Assembly: GCF_000802225.1 (NCBI RefSeq)
Contig: NZ_JTDI01000007.1
Span: 396,743-460,742 of the forward strand
From: Novosphingobium malaysiense
GTDB taxonomy: Bacteria; Pseudomonadota; Alphaproteobacteria; Sphingomonadales; Sphingomonadaceae
Direction: 5' to 3'
DNA: 64,000 nucleotides
Every line of letters begins with the position of its first letter. Position 1 is the stretch's first letter. The notes beneath the pieces are model-generated. The model was not told the origin of the DNA. It worked only from the letters and a program-made list of their open reading frames with translations, and searched no databases. The position numbers and the translations under genes are program-made. Shown piece after piece: positions 42,448 to 51,479 of this stretch.

Positions 42448-43809
42448 ATGAAATTCGCCCCCCTCATGCGCGCCGCCTTGCTGGTATCCGCCGTGGCCGC
42501 GATTCCCGCCGCAACGTCCGGCCTCGCGGCGGTCGACGGCCGCGTCAATCACGAGTTCGACAAGCTCTTCACCATCTACGAGCTGGTGAAGCAGAACTAT
42601 GTCGACCCCGTCGACGACGACAAGCTGGTCAAGGGCGCCATCGACGGCATGCTCGCCAGCCTCGATCCGCATTCCAACTATCTCGACGGGCCCTCGCTGC
42701 AGCGGCTCGAGACGATGATCGACGGCAAGTACACCGGCCTCGGCCTCTCCGTCGTGCAAGAGGACGGGGCGGTCAAGATCGTCTCGCCGTTCAAGGGCAG
42801 CCCGGCGGAAAAGGCCGGGCTCAAGGCGGGCGACTACATCACCCACATCAACGGCGTGCTCTACTACGACCGCGATCTCGACGAGGCGGTCGAGAAGATG
42901 CGCGGCCCCGCCGGCACAACGATCAAGCTGACCGTGTATCGCCCCGGACGCGACGAACCCTTCGACGTCACCGTCACGCGCGGCGTCATCGAACTGCAGC
43001 CGGTGACCTGGGAGCTCAAGGACAACGTCGGCGTCATCAGCGTGAACGAGTTCTCGCGCAATGTCGGCATCGATGTGAACAAGGCGATCGGCGACCTCAA
43101 GAAGCAGGCCGCGGTCAAGGGGGGCGGCCACCTCGTCGGCCTCGTGCTCGACCTGCGTTCGAACCCCGGCGGCTCGCTGGACGAAGCCGTGGCGCTCTCG
43201 GACCTGTTCCTCGATCACGGCGACATCGTTTCGCAGCGTGGACGCCTTGCCAGCGAGAACCAGTTCTACCGTGCCGAGACGGTGTTCAAGGGCGATGCCG
43301 CCAAGGGTCTGCCGGTGATCGTGCTGGTCGATGCCGGCTCGGCCTCGGCGTCCGAGATCGTCGCCGGCGCGCTGCAGGACCAGCACCGCGCGGTGGTGAT
43401 GGGCGAGCGGACCTTCGGCAAGGGCTCGGTACAGTCCTTCATCCAGCTCGATCCCACCAGTGCAGTGAAGCTGACGACGGCGCGCTACTTCACGCCGTCC
43501 GGCCACTCGGTGCAGGAAGGCGGGATCATCCCCGACATCAAGGTGCCGCAGCTTTCCGACCCCGATGCCCGCGCCCGCGCCGAACGTGCGGTGCGCGAAT
43601 CAGACCTGCGCGGCCACCTGATCAACGAGGCCGCGCTCGACGACAAGGATCTGGAAACCGACGATACGCAGGATCCGCGCTTCAAGATCTCCGCCGAGGA
43701 ACTCAAGCAGAAGGGGATCGAGGACTTCCAGCTCCACTACGCGATCTCGACGCTCGAGCGTACCGGCGGCAAACCGGCTCTGGCTGCGGCCGCGAAGCCG
43801 AAGGACTGA
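42448..43809 (+). CDS. ctpA: S41 family C-terminal processing peptidase
   Basis: A 453-residue periplasmic serine protease. A signal peptide (ALLVSAVAAIPAATSGLAA) is followed by a PDZ domain (GLGLSVVQEDGAVKIVSPFKG and onward) and the S41 domain, with the catalytic Ser in GSASASE (residues 297-303) and Lys325 in ERTFGKGSV. CtpA-type proteases trim envelope proteins, often with cell wall hydrolase activators, which fits the EnvC-like neighbour. The start has a purine-rich segment at proper distance. It continues into dsbB at 15 bp. Confidence 0.95.
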   Translation: MKFAPLMRAALLVSAVAAIPAATSGLAAVDGRVNHEFDKLFTIYELVKQNYVDPVDDDKLVKGAIDGMLASLDPHSNYLDGPSLQRLETMIDGKYTGLGLSVVQEDGAVKIVSPFKGSPAEKAGLKAGDYITHINGVLYYDRDLDEAVEKMRGPAGTTIKLTVYRPGRDEPFDVTVTRGVIELQPVTWELKDNVGVISVNEFSRNVGIDVNKAIGDLKKQAAVKGGGHLVGLVLDLRSNPGGSLDEAVALSDLFLDHGDIVSQRGRLASENQFYRAETVFKGDAAKGLPVIVLVDAGSASASEIVAGALQDQHRAVVMGERTFGKGSVQSFIQLDPTSAVKLTTARYFTPSGHSVQEGGIIPDIKVPQLSDPDARARAERAVRESDLRGHLINEAALDDKDLETDDTQDPRFKISAEELKQKGIEDFQLHYAISTLERTGGKPALAAAAKPKD

Positions 43810-43823
43810 TCGGGCAGGAGACA

Positions 43824-44324
43824 ATGGCCGTACCCGTTGCCGTTCCCATTCGGGCAGCCCGCTGGCTGGCTCTGGGCATCCCCGCAGCCTTGCTGGGAGG
43901 GGCCTATGTCAGCCAGTACGTCTTCGGGCTCTACCCTTGCGAGATGTGCTGGTGGCAGCGCTATCCGCATATGTTCGCGCTGGTCTTCGCCGCGCTGGCG
44001 TTCTTCTGGCGGCCGGTGCGGCCGCTGGTCGCGGTCGCGGGCCTTGCCATCCTGCTTTCGGGCCTGATCGGCGCGTTTCACGCCGGCGTCGAATATGGCT
44101 GGTGGCAGGGGCTGACGGCCTGCACCGCCAGTCCTTTCGCGGCCGGCAGCGATCCGCTCGACGCGATCATGAACGCGCCGGTGGTGCGCTGTGACGAGGT
44201 GCAATGGAGCCTGTTCGGGATATCGCTGGCGGGATGGAACTTCCTGTTCTCGACCGCCGGAGCGCTGGCCATCTTCACGTTGCTCGCGGCGGGCGGAAAC
44301 GCAAGACGAGGAGTGCGGGCATGA
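43824..44324 (+). CDS. dsbB: Disulfide bond formation protein B family
   Basis: A 166-residue protein with four membrane helices. The first periplasmic loop has the CxxC pair YPCEMCWWQRYPH and the second has Cys residues in LTACTASPF and VVRCDEVQWS, as in DsbB, which reoxidises DsbA and passes electrons to ubiquinone. The gene overlaps the coq7 gene by four bases (ATGA), linking a quinone-using enzyme with a quinone biosynthesis gene. Confidence 0.92.
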   Translation: MAVPVAVPIRAARWLALGIPAALLGGAYVSQYVFGLYPCEMCWWQRYPHMFALVFAALAFFWRPVRPLVAVAGLAILLSGLIGAFHAGVEYGWWQGLTACTASPFAAGSDPLDAIMNAPVVRCDEVQWSLFGISLAGWNFLFSTAGALAIFTLLAAGGNARRGVRA

Positions 44325-44836
44325 CGGAAACGCGAAGCGAGCGCATGCTGCGCGTCGACCAGGCCGGGGAATATGGCGCGACGCGGATCTATGCCGGGCA
44401 GATCGCGGTGATGGGGTCGCGCGCCCCGCATGCGACCGAAGTGGCTGGCATGGCGCGGCAGGAAGAGGATCACCGTGCCCGCTTCGACGCAATGATCGCC
44501 GAGCGCGGCGTGCGTCCCACTCTGCTGCAGCCGGTCTGGTCCGTGGCGGGCTATGCCCTCGGCGCGGCGACCGCGCTGATCGGTCCCGAAGCGGCCATGG
44601 CCTGCACGGCGGCGATCGAGACCGAGATCGATCGCCACTATAGCCAGCAGCTCGAGGAACTGGGCGAGGACGATCCCGAACTGGGCGAGACCATCCGCGA
44701 ATTCCGCGACGACGAGCGCGAGCATCGCGACGCGGCGCTGGCGGCCGGCGCGGAAAAGGCGCCCGCCTATCCGCTGCTCTTCAACGCGATTCGTCTCGGC
44801 TGCCGCGCGGCGATCAAGCTGTCGGAACGCCTCTGA
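44321..44836 (+). CDS. coq7: Demethoxyubiquinone hydroxylase Coq7
   Basis: A 171-residue di-iron hydroxylase acting late in ubiquinone biosynthesis. Iron ligands are visible in DQAGEYGATRIY, QEEDHRARF, AAIETEIDRHY and DDEREHRD, the duplicated E-ExxH pattern. HydrophobIc helices between them allow membrane association. The ATG overlaps the dsbB stop. A self-complementary segment (CCCTATAGGG inside a longer hairpin, 44899-44921) lies after it. Confidence 0.95.
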   Translation: MTETRSERMLRVDQAGEYGATRIYAGQIAVMGSRAPHATEVAGMARQEEDHRARFDAMIAERGVRPTLLQPVWSVAGYALGAATALIGPEAAMACTAAIETEIDRHYSQQLEELGEDDPELGETIREFRDDEREHRDAALAAGAEKAPAYPLLFNAIRLGCRAAIKLSERL

Positions 44837-44953
44837 ATTTCGCCAGCGAGTTGTTTTCGCGCAAGGTTTGTCCCGGCGCTTAAGCTATCGTTCAAGGCCG
44901 GACGCCCCTATAGGGAGTCCGCAAGCGTTACATTCGAACGATTGGAGCCCCCG

Positions 44954-45565
44954 ATGCCCCGCTTTCTGACTGCCATTGCCGCCACCACCCTGGGACTGAC
45001 CCTGGCGGCCGTGCCTGCCCTGGCGCAGGACGAGGAAGAGGTGACGAGCCCGGGGGGAGAGCGGGTCAACCAGCTCATCGTCTACGGCGACGATCCCTGT
45101 CCGGCATCGACCGACAACGAGATCACGGTCTGCGCGCGCAAGCCGGAAGCGGAGCGCTACCGCATTCCCAAGCCGCTGCGCGGGATCGATTCGCCCAAGT
45201 CCAAGGCCTGGACGGAAAAGGTGCAGTCCTATGAAACGGTGGGGTCGTTCGGTACGCTGAGCTGCTCACCGGTGGGTGCCGGCGGCTCGCTGGGATGCAC
45301 CCAGCAGCTGATCGACAAGGCCTATGCCGAGAAGGAGAACGGCACCGACGTCAAGTTCAGCGAACTGATTGCGGAAGAACGCCAGAAGCGCCTCTCGACC
45401 ATCGACGCCGAGGCGGCCGCCCAGCAGAAGCGGGTGGAAGAGGCGGAAAAGGCCTATTTCGCGCAGGACAAGAAGCAGCAGGCCGAAGATGCCGCTGCCG
45501 ACGATGAAAGCGGCGCGGCAACGGTGGAAACGCCGGTAAAGGAGCCGGAAACCGAGCCCAAGTAG
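44954..45565 (+). CDS. Exported hypothetical protein with charged C-terminus
   Basis: A 203-residue exported protein: a signal peptide (MPRFLTAIAATTLGLTLAAVPALA, cleavage before QDEEE), a middle with four Cys (DPCPAST, TVCARKPE, LSCSPV, LGCTQQ) that may form two disulfides, and a highly charged helical C-terminus rich in E, K, A and Q. GGAG nine bases before the ATG at 44954 supports this start. Similar proteins occur across sphingomonads without known function. It ends in a strong terminator. Confidence 0.75.
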   Translation: MPRFLTAIAATTLGLTLAAVPALAQDEEEVTSPGGERVNQLIVYGDDPCPASTDNEITVCARKPEAERYRIPKPLRGIDSPKSKAWTEKVQSYETVGSFGTLSCSPVGAGGSLGCTQQLIDKAYAEKENGTDVKFSELIAEERQKRLSTIDAEAAAQQKRVEEAEKAYFAQDKKQQAEDAAADDESGAATVETPVKEPETEPK

Positions 45566-45597
45566 GCCGGACGGGTTCCAGCCACAGTCAAACGAGA

Positions 45598-45625
45598 GGC
45601 CGGGAGGGTTCCTCCCGGCCTTTTT
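45598..45625 (+). terminator. Terminator of the exported hypothetical gene
   Basis: GGCCGGGAGG (45598-45607) pairs perfectly with CCTCCCGGCC (45611-45620) across a three-base loop, followed by T5. It ends the plus-strand series and lies just before the convergent fabI stop. Confidence 0.9.
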
Positions 45626-45646
45626 CGTATCTTCCTCCCTCGCAGG

Positions 45647-46468
45647 TTATCCCAGCGCGATGTCGGGGGCGTCTTCCTGCTTCATGCCGACGGTGTGATA
45701 GCCGGCATCGACATGATGCGTTTCGCCGGTCACGCCCGAGGCGAGATCGGACAGGAGGTAGAGCCCGGCACCGCCGACATCGTCGATGGTGACGTTGCGG
45801 CGCAGCGGCGAGTTGAGCTCGTTCCACTTGAGGATATAGCGGAAATCCCCGATGCCGCTGGCGGCCAGCGTCTTGATCGGGCCAGCGGAAATCGCGTTGA
45901 CGCGCACGCCTTCGGGGCCGCAGTCATTGGCGAGGTACTTCACCGAGCTTTCCAGCGCCGCCTTGGCCACGCCCATCACGTTGTAGTGCGGCACGACCTT
46001 TTCGGCGCCGTAGTACGTGAGCGTGAGGATCGAGCCGCCGCCTTTTCCATCAACCAGTGGCGGCATCATCGCCATTGCCCGTTTGGTGACGGCGACGAGG
46101 CTGTAGGCCGAGATGTTCATCGTCATCAGGAAGTTGTCGAGCGTGGTGTCGTAGAACTTCCCGCGCAGCTGGCTCTTGTCCGAATAGCCGATGGCGTGGA
46201 CGACGAAGTCGATGGTCGGCCAGCGCTCGGCCAGCGTCGCGAAAGCCGCATCGAGCGCTTCCATCGACGAGACGTCGCAATCGATCAGGAAATCGCTGCC
46301 CAGGCTTTCGGCGAGCGGCCGCACGCGCTTTGCCAGCGCTTCGCCCTGGTATGAGAAGGCCATCTCGGCCCCCTGTTCGTGCAGCTTCTTGGCGATACCC
46401 CAGGCCAGGGACTTGTCATTGGCAAGGCCCATGATCAGGCCGCGTTTACCCTGCATCAAACCTGTCAT
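45647..46468 (-). CDS. fabI: Enoyl-ACP reductase FabI
   Basis: A 273-residue short-chain dehydrogenase that performs the last reduction in fatty acid elongation. The NADH site GKRGLIMGLANDKSLAWGIA and the FabI-type Y-x6-K (HYNVMGVAK) are present, as is ISAGPIKTLAASGI before the substrate loop. The ATG at 46468 has GGAAG eight bases upstream and overlaps the yihY stop by four bases. Confidence 0.96.
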   Translation of the reverse strand: MTGLMQGKRGLIMGLANDKSLAWGIAKKLHEQGAEMAFSYQGEALAKRVRPLAESLGSDFLIDCDVSSMEALDAAFATLAERWPTIDFVVHAIGYSDKSQLRGKFYDTTLDNFLMTMNISAYSLVAVTKRAMAMMPPLVDGKGGGSILTLTYYGAEKVVPHYNVMGVAKAALESSVKYLANDCGPEGVRVNAISAGPIKTLAASGIGDFRYILKWNELNSPLRRNVTIDDVGGAGLYLLSDLASGVTGETHHVDAGYHTVGMKQEDAPDIALG

Positions 46469-47481
46469 TCGTGTTCTTCCCGTGCTTTGTTTTCGTGCGG
46501 CGCGCTGGCCGTGGAGGATCGTCCGAGCATGTCCCTCTCTTCGGGCGATTCCGCGAGTGCCGCATTCAGTTCGGCGCCCACCACCATCCCTAAGCCGACA
46601 AGCCAGAAAAAGAAAAGTGCGATCATCACCCCGGCGAGGCTTCCATAGGTCAGATCGTACACGAAAAAGTTGCGCAGGACCTTGGGTAGCATGAAGGCCA
46701 CCAGCAACCACCACGCCGCTACCAGCGTCGCGCCCGGCCATTTCGGATAGAGGCGGCCTTGGTAATCGGCCGGGGTAAGCAGGTAGAACAGCATATAGAT
46801 CGACCCGAACAGGGCCCCGGCGGTGATGACACTGGAAATCGCGATCTGGTCCGACAGGGTGTCGAGCTGGGGAAACAGTGCGAAGACCACTGTCTGCGTC
46901 GCGGAGATCAGCACCTGAGAGGACAGGGAAATCAGCAGCAGCAGCACCGCGCCGAAGATGAGCAGCGTCGAAAGCAGCCGGTAGCGCCAGTAGCGCTTGC
47001 GCTTGGTGGTGCCATAGGCACGGTGCAGGATGTCGCGGACGGTCTCTATCAGGCTGGTCGCCGTCCACAGGCCGAACAGGCCGCCCACCCACAGCAACCA
47101 GCCATGCCGGGCCTCCACGACGTCATGGGCAACGGGGCCGAGGACTTCCGCTACACGCGGCGGCATCGCGCGCAACACGGTATCGATCGACGCGCCGAGG
47201 CGACCCTCTTCGCCGATGGCCGAAAAGATCGCTGCGACCGCAATGAAAAAAGGAAACAGCGCCAGCAACGTCATGTAGGCGAGGTTGCCGGCATGGATGA
47301 ACCCGTCGTTCCAGGCCCCGTTTGCGACACGGGTGATGATGGCGAATACCCGAGACCCCGGCCCTGCGCGCCGCTTGATCCTCACGCCCAGCCCCTCGCT
47401 TTCGAGAAGAGCCTCGCGCCGGCGTCCCTCGGGCGTGAGGTCTGGCGGGCCGGCGGGTTCTATCGGCGGATCGACGTGCAC
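46465..47481 (-). CDS. YihY/BrkB family inner membrane protein
   Basis: A 338-residue protein with six predicted membrane helices after a cytoplasmic N-terminus of about 60 residues. GNLAYMTLLALFPFFIAVAAIF and the later FVYDLTYGSLAGVMIALFFFW are the typical YihY signatures. The role is debated; it is not an RNase BN. The only start is a GTG at 47481. Translation is coupled to fabI. Confidence 0.9.
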   Translation of the reverse strand: MHVDPPIEPAGPPDLTPEGRRREALLESEGLGVRIKRRAGPGSRVFAIITRVANGAWNDGFIHAGNLAYMTLLALFPFFIAVAAIFSAIGEEGRLGASIDTVLRAMPPRVAEVLGPVAHDVVEARHGWLLWVGGLFGLWTATSLIETVRDILHRAYGTTKRKRYWRYRLLSTLLIFGAVLLLLISLSSQVLISATQTVVFALFPQLDTLSDQIAISSVITAGALFGSIYMLFYLLTPADYQGRLYPKWPGATLVAAWWLLVAFMLPKVLRNFFVYDLTYGSLAGVMIALFFFWLVGLGMVVGAELNAALAESPEERDMLGRSSTASAPHENKAREEHE

Positions 47482-47556
47482 GTCCCGGTCATAGGCTCTG
47501 GTGGTCGCCGGCGCAATTTGGCCGGCGGTTTGGGCGAGTTCGCAGTGGAAATCCCG

Positions 47557-48510
47557 TCAAACGCCCAGCTTGCTGCGGACGTCGCGGTCGTCTTTCCAGC
47601 CTTCGAGGCGCTTGGCGAGATCCTTGTCGTCTTCGGGCAAGACGATCTCGAGCGTGATCAGCTGATCGCCGCGGGTCCCGTTCTTGCGGGTCATGCCCTT
47701 GCCCTTGAGCCGCAGGACCTTGCCCGAACTGGAGCCCGGCGGGACCGTGAGCATGACGGCGCCCGAGGCGGTCGGCGCCTTGACCTTGGCGCCGTTGACA
47801 GCCTCGTCGAGCGTGATCGGCAGGTCGAGACGCAAGTCGTCGCCTTCCTGCGTGAAGAAGGGATGCGGCTGGATCTGGATGGTGATCAGCGCGTCTCCGG
47901 GGCCGCCCGGTCCGGGGTCGCCCTTGCCGGCGAGGCGCATCTGGGTGCCGTCCTCGACGCCGGCCGGCAGCTTGAGGTCTATGGTCGAACCGTTCGAAAG
48001 GGTGATGCGCTGGTCCTTGCGCTCGGCCGCGTCGATGAGCGGAACGGAGAGGCGATAGGCCACGTTGGAACCGCGCGGCGCGGCACGGCTGCGGCCGCCC
48101 ATGCCACCGAAGCCTCCGCCGCCGCCCATACCGCCGGCACCGCGCCCGCCAGCACCGCCGAAGATGCCGCCGAACAGGTCCTCGAGGTCGATACCCTCGT
48201 TGCCGCCGAAACCCCCGGAAAATCCGCGCTGGCCGCCGCCTCCGCCAAAACCGCCGCTGCCTCCGGCGCCGAAGGGCATCGTCGGATTGCCGTCGGCATC
48301 GATTTCGCCGCGGTCGAACTGGGCCCGCTTGGTCTTGTCGGACAGGAGGTCGTAGGCGCGGGTAACGTCGGAGAAACGCTCCGCCGCATTGGGATTGTCC
48401 TTGTTGGCGTCGGGGTGGAGCTCCTTCGCAAGCTTGCGATAGGCGGACTTGATGTCCTTTTCGCTCGCGCCCCGCGATACGCCGAGAGTGGTATAAGGAT
48501 CTGCTGCCAT
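47557..48510 (-). CDS. DnaJ-class co-chaperone (CbpA-like, no zinc finger)
   Basis: A 317-residue class B J-protein. The J domain (residues 3-70) has HPD at 32-34; a Gly/Phe-rich linker spans about 80-150, including runs of Gly; two C-terminal beta-sandwich substrate domains follow (LKLPAGVEDGTQMRLAGKG and LPITLDEAVNGAKV). There are no zinc-finger Cys repeats, so it is CbpA-like rather than DnaJ. It is transcribed away from pdxH. Confidence 0.93.
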   Translation of the reverse strand: MAADPYTTLGVSRGASEKDIKSAYRKLAKELHPDANKDNPNAAERFSDVTRAYDLLSDKTKRAQFDRGEIDADGNPTMPFGAGGSGGFGGGGGQRGFSGGFGGNEGIDLEDLFGGIFGGAGGRGAGGMGGGGGFGGMGGRSRAAPRGSNVAYRLSVPLIDAAERKDQRITLSNGSTIDLKLPAGVEDGTQMRLAGKGDPGPGGPGDALITIQIQPHPFFTQEGDDLRLDLPITLDEAVNGAKVKAPTASGAVMLTVPPGSSSGKVLRLKGKGMTRKNGTRGDQLITLEIVLPEDDKDLAKRLEGWKDDRDVRSKLGV

Positions 48511-48733
48511 AGTGACGCTTAGCTAGGTGTCCTCGGGGCTTACGGCAAGTTATGTATGCCTGTGCGCTTTCCTACTGCGTGCGCGGCGGCTATCGCTTGG
48601 GTTATGCCGCTTCGTGCCCAAGTGAATTGTTCCGGATCAAGGCGGACCGCCGCGACACGGGCGAGAAGCGATACCTTCTCCCATTCTTCCCGCAGGACAG
48701 TGTAAACCGTGTCAATCGCATCAGGAAATCGCC

Positions 48734-49345
48734 ATGGAAAATGACCTGGCACGCGAAGTCGTTCCGCACGGCGATCCCATCGACCTGTTCAGGGCCTGGT
48801 ACGACGAGGCCCGGACCACCGAACCAAACGATTCGAATGCCATGGCTCTCGCTACGGCAACTCCGGATGGGCATCCTTCGGTGCGCATGGTGCTGCTCAA
48901 GGGGTATGGTCCAGACGGTTTCGTGTTCTACACCAACGGGCATTCGCGCAAGGGCCGTGAAATTGCCGCGAATCCCAACGTCGCGCTGCTGTTCCACTGG
49001 AAGAGCCTGCGCCGGCAGATTCGCATCGAGGGCCATCTGCAGCCTGTGACGGCGCACGAGGCCGATGCCTACTTCCATTCGCGCGCGCGCGATTCGCAGC
49101 TGGGAGCCGTGGCCTCCGACCAGTCGGCACCGCTCGACAGCCGCGAGACGTTCCTGGCCCGCTACGAAGCGGCGCGCGAACGCTTCGAGGGCAAGGAGGT
49201 TGACCGTCCGGCACACTGGGGCGGCTATCGCGTGGTGCCTTCGGCCCTGGAGTTCTGGCACGATCGGGAGCACCGGCTGCATGAACGCCGCCGTTTCGTG
49301 CGCGGCGAGGATGGCGGCTGGTCCAGCACGCTGCTCTATCCATGA
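48734..49345 (+). CDS. pdxH: Pyridoxamine 5'-phosphate oxidase PdxH
   Basis: A 203-residue FMN oxidase that makes pyridoxal phosphate. PHGDPIDLFRAWYDEAR at the N-terminus, MALATATPDGHPSVRMVLLKG, TNGHSRKGREIAANPN and the C-terminal PAHWGGYRVVPSALEFW with RLHERRRF are diagnostic. Product PLP is needed by SufS in this window. It overlaps the CDF transporter gene by four bases. The start is preceded by GGAAATCGCC. Confidence 0.96.
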   Translation: MENDLAREVVPHGDPIDLFRAWYDEARTTEPNDSNAMALATATPDGHPSVRMVLLKGYGPDGFVFYTNGHSRKGREIAANPNVALLFHWKSLRRQIRIEGHLQPVTAHEADAYFHSRARDSQLGAVASDQSAPLDSRETFLARYEAARERFEGKEVDRPAHWGGYRVVPSALEFWHDREHRLHERRRFVRGEDGGWSSTLLYP

Positions 49346-50274
49346 GCGCGGAGCACGGCCATCTCAACCGCAGCGCGGCGATCGCCAGCATCACTGCGGC
49401 CTCGCTGCTGCTGGCGATCAAGGGCTGGGCGGCCTGGTCGACGGGGTCGACGGCGATGCTGGGCAGCCTCGCCGACACCGTGCTCGATCTCGTTGCCAGC
49501 CTCGCGACGCTGCTGGGGGTGTGGATCGCCGCGCAGCCGGCGGACGACAAGCACCGCTTCGGGCACGGCAAGGCAGAGGCGATCGCGGCCCTGTTCCAGA
49601 TCGTCCTGATCTCGATCTCGGCGCTGGGCATTGCCAGCCGCGCTATCGAGCAGTTCCTTGCCGGCGGGCGCGTTCAGGCCGCTGGCGAGGGTATCGCCGT
49701 TTCTGTGGCCGCGATTGTGGTGACGTTCGCCCTGCTCGCCTGGCAGCGCCACGTGATTCGCAAGACGGGCAGCCTCGCGATCACCACAGACAACGTCCAT
49801 TACCAGTCCGACCTGCTGCTCAACCTCGCCGTCATCGCGGCGCTGGCGCTTGACCAGTACGCGGGCATTCGCGGCGCCGACCCGGTGTTCGGCTTCGGCA
49901 TCGCTCTGTGGCTGGGTTGGGGTGCGTGGAAAGCGTCGAAGCACGTCCTCGACCAGCTCATGGACCACGAGTGGCCGGTAGCGAAGAAACAGCGGTTCCT
50001 GGACGTGCTGGCACGCTATCCCGACATCACCGGTGTGCACGACCTGCGCACCCGGACCTCGGGCAACAAGGACTTCGTGCAGTTCCATATCTGGGTGGAC
50101 CCCAAGCTGACCGTTCGGGCGGCCCACAAGGTCATGGACGAGATCGAGGCACGCCTGCACGCCGAGTTCCCCGACGTCGAGATCCTGATCCATCCCGATC
50201 CGGAAGGACTGGTCGACGAAGTGGGCGATGCCGGCAAGGACGTGCTGCCGCCGATCCGGGTGGAGGCCAAATAG
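49342..50274 (+). CDS. Cation diffusion facilitator, FieF-type
   Basis: A 310-residue metal/proton antiporter with six membrane helices and a C-terminal cytoplasmic domain. The transport site residues Asp45 and Asp49 (SLADTVLDL) and His153 and Asp157 (NVHYQSDLL) fall at the same numbers as in E. coli FieF, a D-D-H-D site used for zinc and iron. HRFGHGKAEAIAALFQ is the family signature. It overlaps pdxH by four bases; a physiological link is not obvious. Confidence 0.93.
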   Translation: MSAEHGHLNRSAAIASITAASLLLAIKGWAAWSTGSTAMLGSLADTVLDLVASLATLLGVWIAAQPADDKHRFGHGKAEAIAALFQIVLISISALGIASRAIEQFLAGGRVQAAGEGIAVSVAAIVVTFALLAWQRHVIRKTGSLAITTDNVHYQSDLLLNLAVIAALALDQYAGIRGADPVFGFGIALWLGWGAWKASKHVLDQLMDHEWPVAKKQRFLDVLARYPDITGVHDLRTRTSGNKDFVQFHIWVDPKLTVRAAHKVMDEIEARLHAEFPDVEILIHPDPEGLVDEVGDAGKDVLPPIRVEAK

Positions 50275-50301
50275 GTTCGCCGCGCCTGCTCGCGGGGGGG
50301 C

Positions 50302-51447
50302 CTAGTCCTTCCAGCCGGGAAACAGCGCGATCAGCGCGCCCATGCGATCGTGCAAGGCGCGTTCCTGCACCGCGTCGCTTTCTCCCAGGCGCACTACCGT
50401 CAGCAGCTGGCTGGGCGAACCGATGACGTACTGGCCGTGTTCGCCCAGGCAGGCGAACAGGTTGCTCGGGGCGGTGCCGGGATAGAGCCGTGCCTGGTCG
50501 CCCGCCGGCGCATGGTTGAGCCAGACTCCGGCGCCATAGGCATCGTTGCGCGGGGACGGGCTGAGCATGAACTGGATCCACCGGCGCGGCAGGATCTGGG
50601 CGCCCTTGACCGAGCCCTTGTGGCGCAGGAACTCGCCCAGCTTGGCCCAGTCGCGGGCATCGGCGTGGATCATGGCCGCACCGATCATCGTGCCTGCGCG
50701 GTCGTATCCCACCAGCGTGGAATCCATGCCGATCGGCAGGAGCACCCGGTTCCTGAGAAACTCGCCCACGGCGCGACGGCGGCGCGCCGGGTCGTGGCCG
50801 GGTTCGAGCACGCGCGCGGCGAGATCGGACAGAATGACGGGCGTTGCCGAGGAATTTTCGAAAACCCGGCCGGCCGGCGCTTCGAGCGGCTGGGCCTCGG
50901 CATAGGCCGCCATATCGTCGCGGCCGTCGAGGAACAGCATGCGCAGGCGGTCTGACTCGCGGTTTTCGTCGTCCTCGCTGTCCGTCGTCTCGACATGCCG
51001 CAGGCCCGAGCGCATCTGCAGCAACTGCTTGAGCGTGATGACACCGCGCGGGTCTCCGGGTCGCTGCCAGGCCGGTACCGGCGCGGATTCGTTGAGGCGC
51101 AAGCGTCCGTCGCTGACAAGCTGGCCGATCATCAGCGATGTCACGCACTGGCCCATGCTCCATCCCGGCAGGCGTGTGTCTTTGTCGATACCCTCGCCAT
51201 AGCGCTCGACGATCACCGAGCCGCGCTTCATCACCACCAGCGCCGCGGTGCTGCCTACGGCTTCGCTGTCGAACAGGGCGTCGATGGCGCGGCCGAGCGG
51301 TTCGCGGGGCGCGCCGCCATCATCGGTAATCGCGGCCAGCGAAGCGGCACTGGGCGGCGCCGGTCCTTGTGGCGCGGACTGTCCACAGCCCCACAGGGTT
51401 GGCAGGGCGAGCAGGGCGAGGATATGGGGAAGTCGGCGAACCGGCAT
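50302..51447 (-). CDS. Beta-lactamase-fold lipoprotein, probable pseudoenzyme
   Basis: A 381-residue lipoprotein-like protein: signal with LWGC lipobox (Cys21), then a beta-lactamase/serine hydrolase fold (PF00144-like). The expected S-x-x-K is SMGQ at residues 97-100 (GWSMGQCVTSLM), with Gln for Lys. The region usually reading F-x-Y-S is FENSSAT with Asn198 for Tyr. Other family parts (QLLQMRSGLRHVE, YGAGVWLNH) remain. I use the ATG at 51447; an upstream in-frame start is unlikely because it would place the signal internally. It diverges from a small Cys-rich protein only 32 bp away. Confidence 0.85.
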   Translation of the reverse strand: MPVRRLPHILALLALPTLWGCGQSAPQGPAPPSAASLAAITDDGGAPREPLGRAIDALFDSEAVGSTAALVVMKRGSVIVERYGEGIDKDTRLPGWSMGQCVTSLMIGQLVSDGRLRLNESAPVPAWQRPGDPRGVITLKQLLQMRSGLRHVETTDSEDDENRESDRLRMLFLDGRDDMAAYAEAQPLEAPAGRVFENSSATPVILSDLAARVLEPGHDPARRRRAVGEFLRNRVLLPIGMDSTLVGYDRAGTMIGAAMIHADARDWAKLGEFLRHKGSVKGAQILPRRWIQFMLSPSPRNDAYGAGVWLNHAPAGDQARLYPGTAPSNLFACLGEHGQYVIGSPSQLLTVVRLGESDAVQERALHDRMGALIALFPGWKD

Positions 51448-51479
51448 GACGCCCGGTGTGATGTGCGAGGCGCAGGCGA

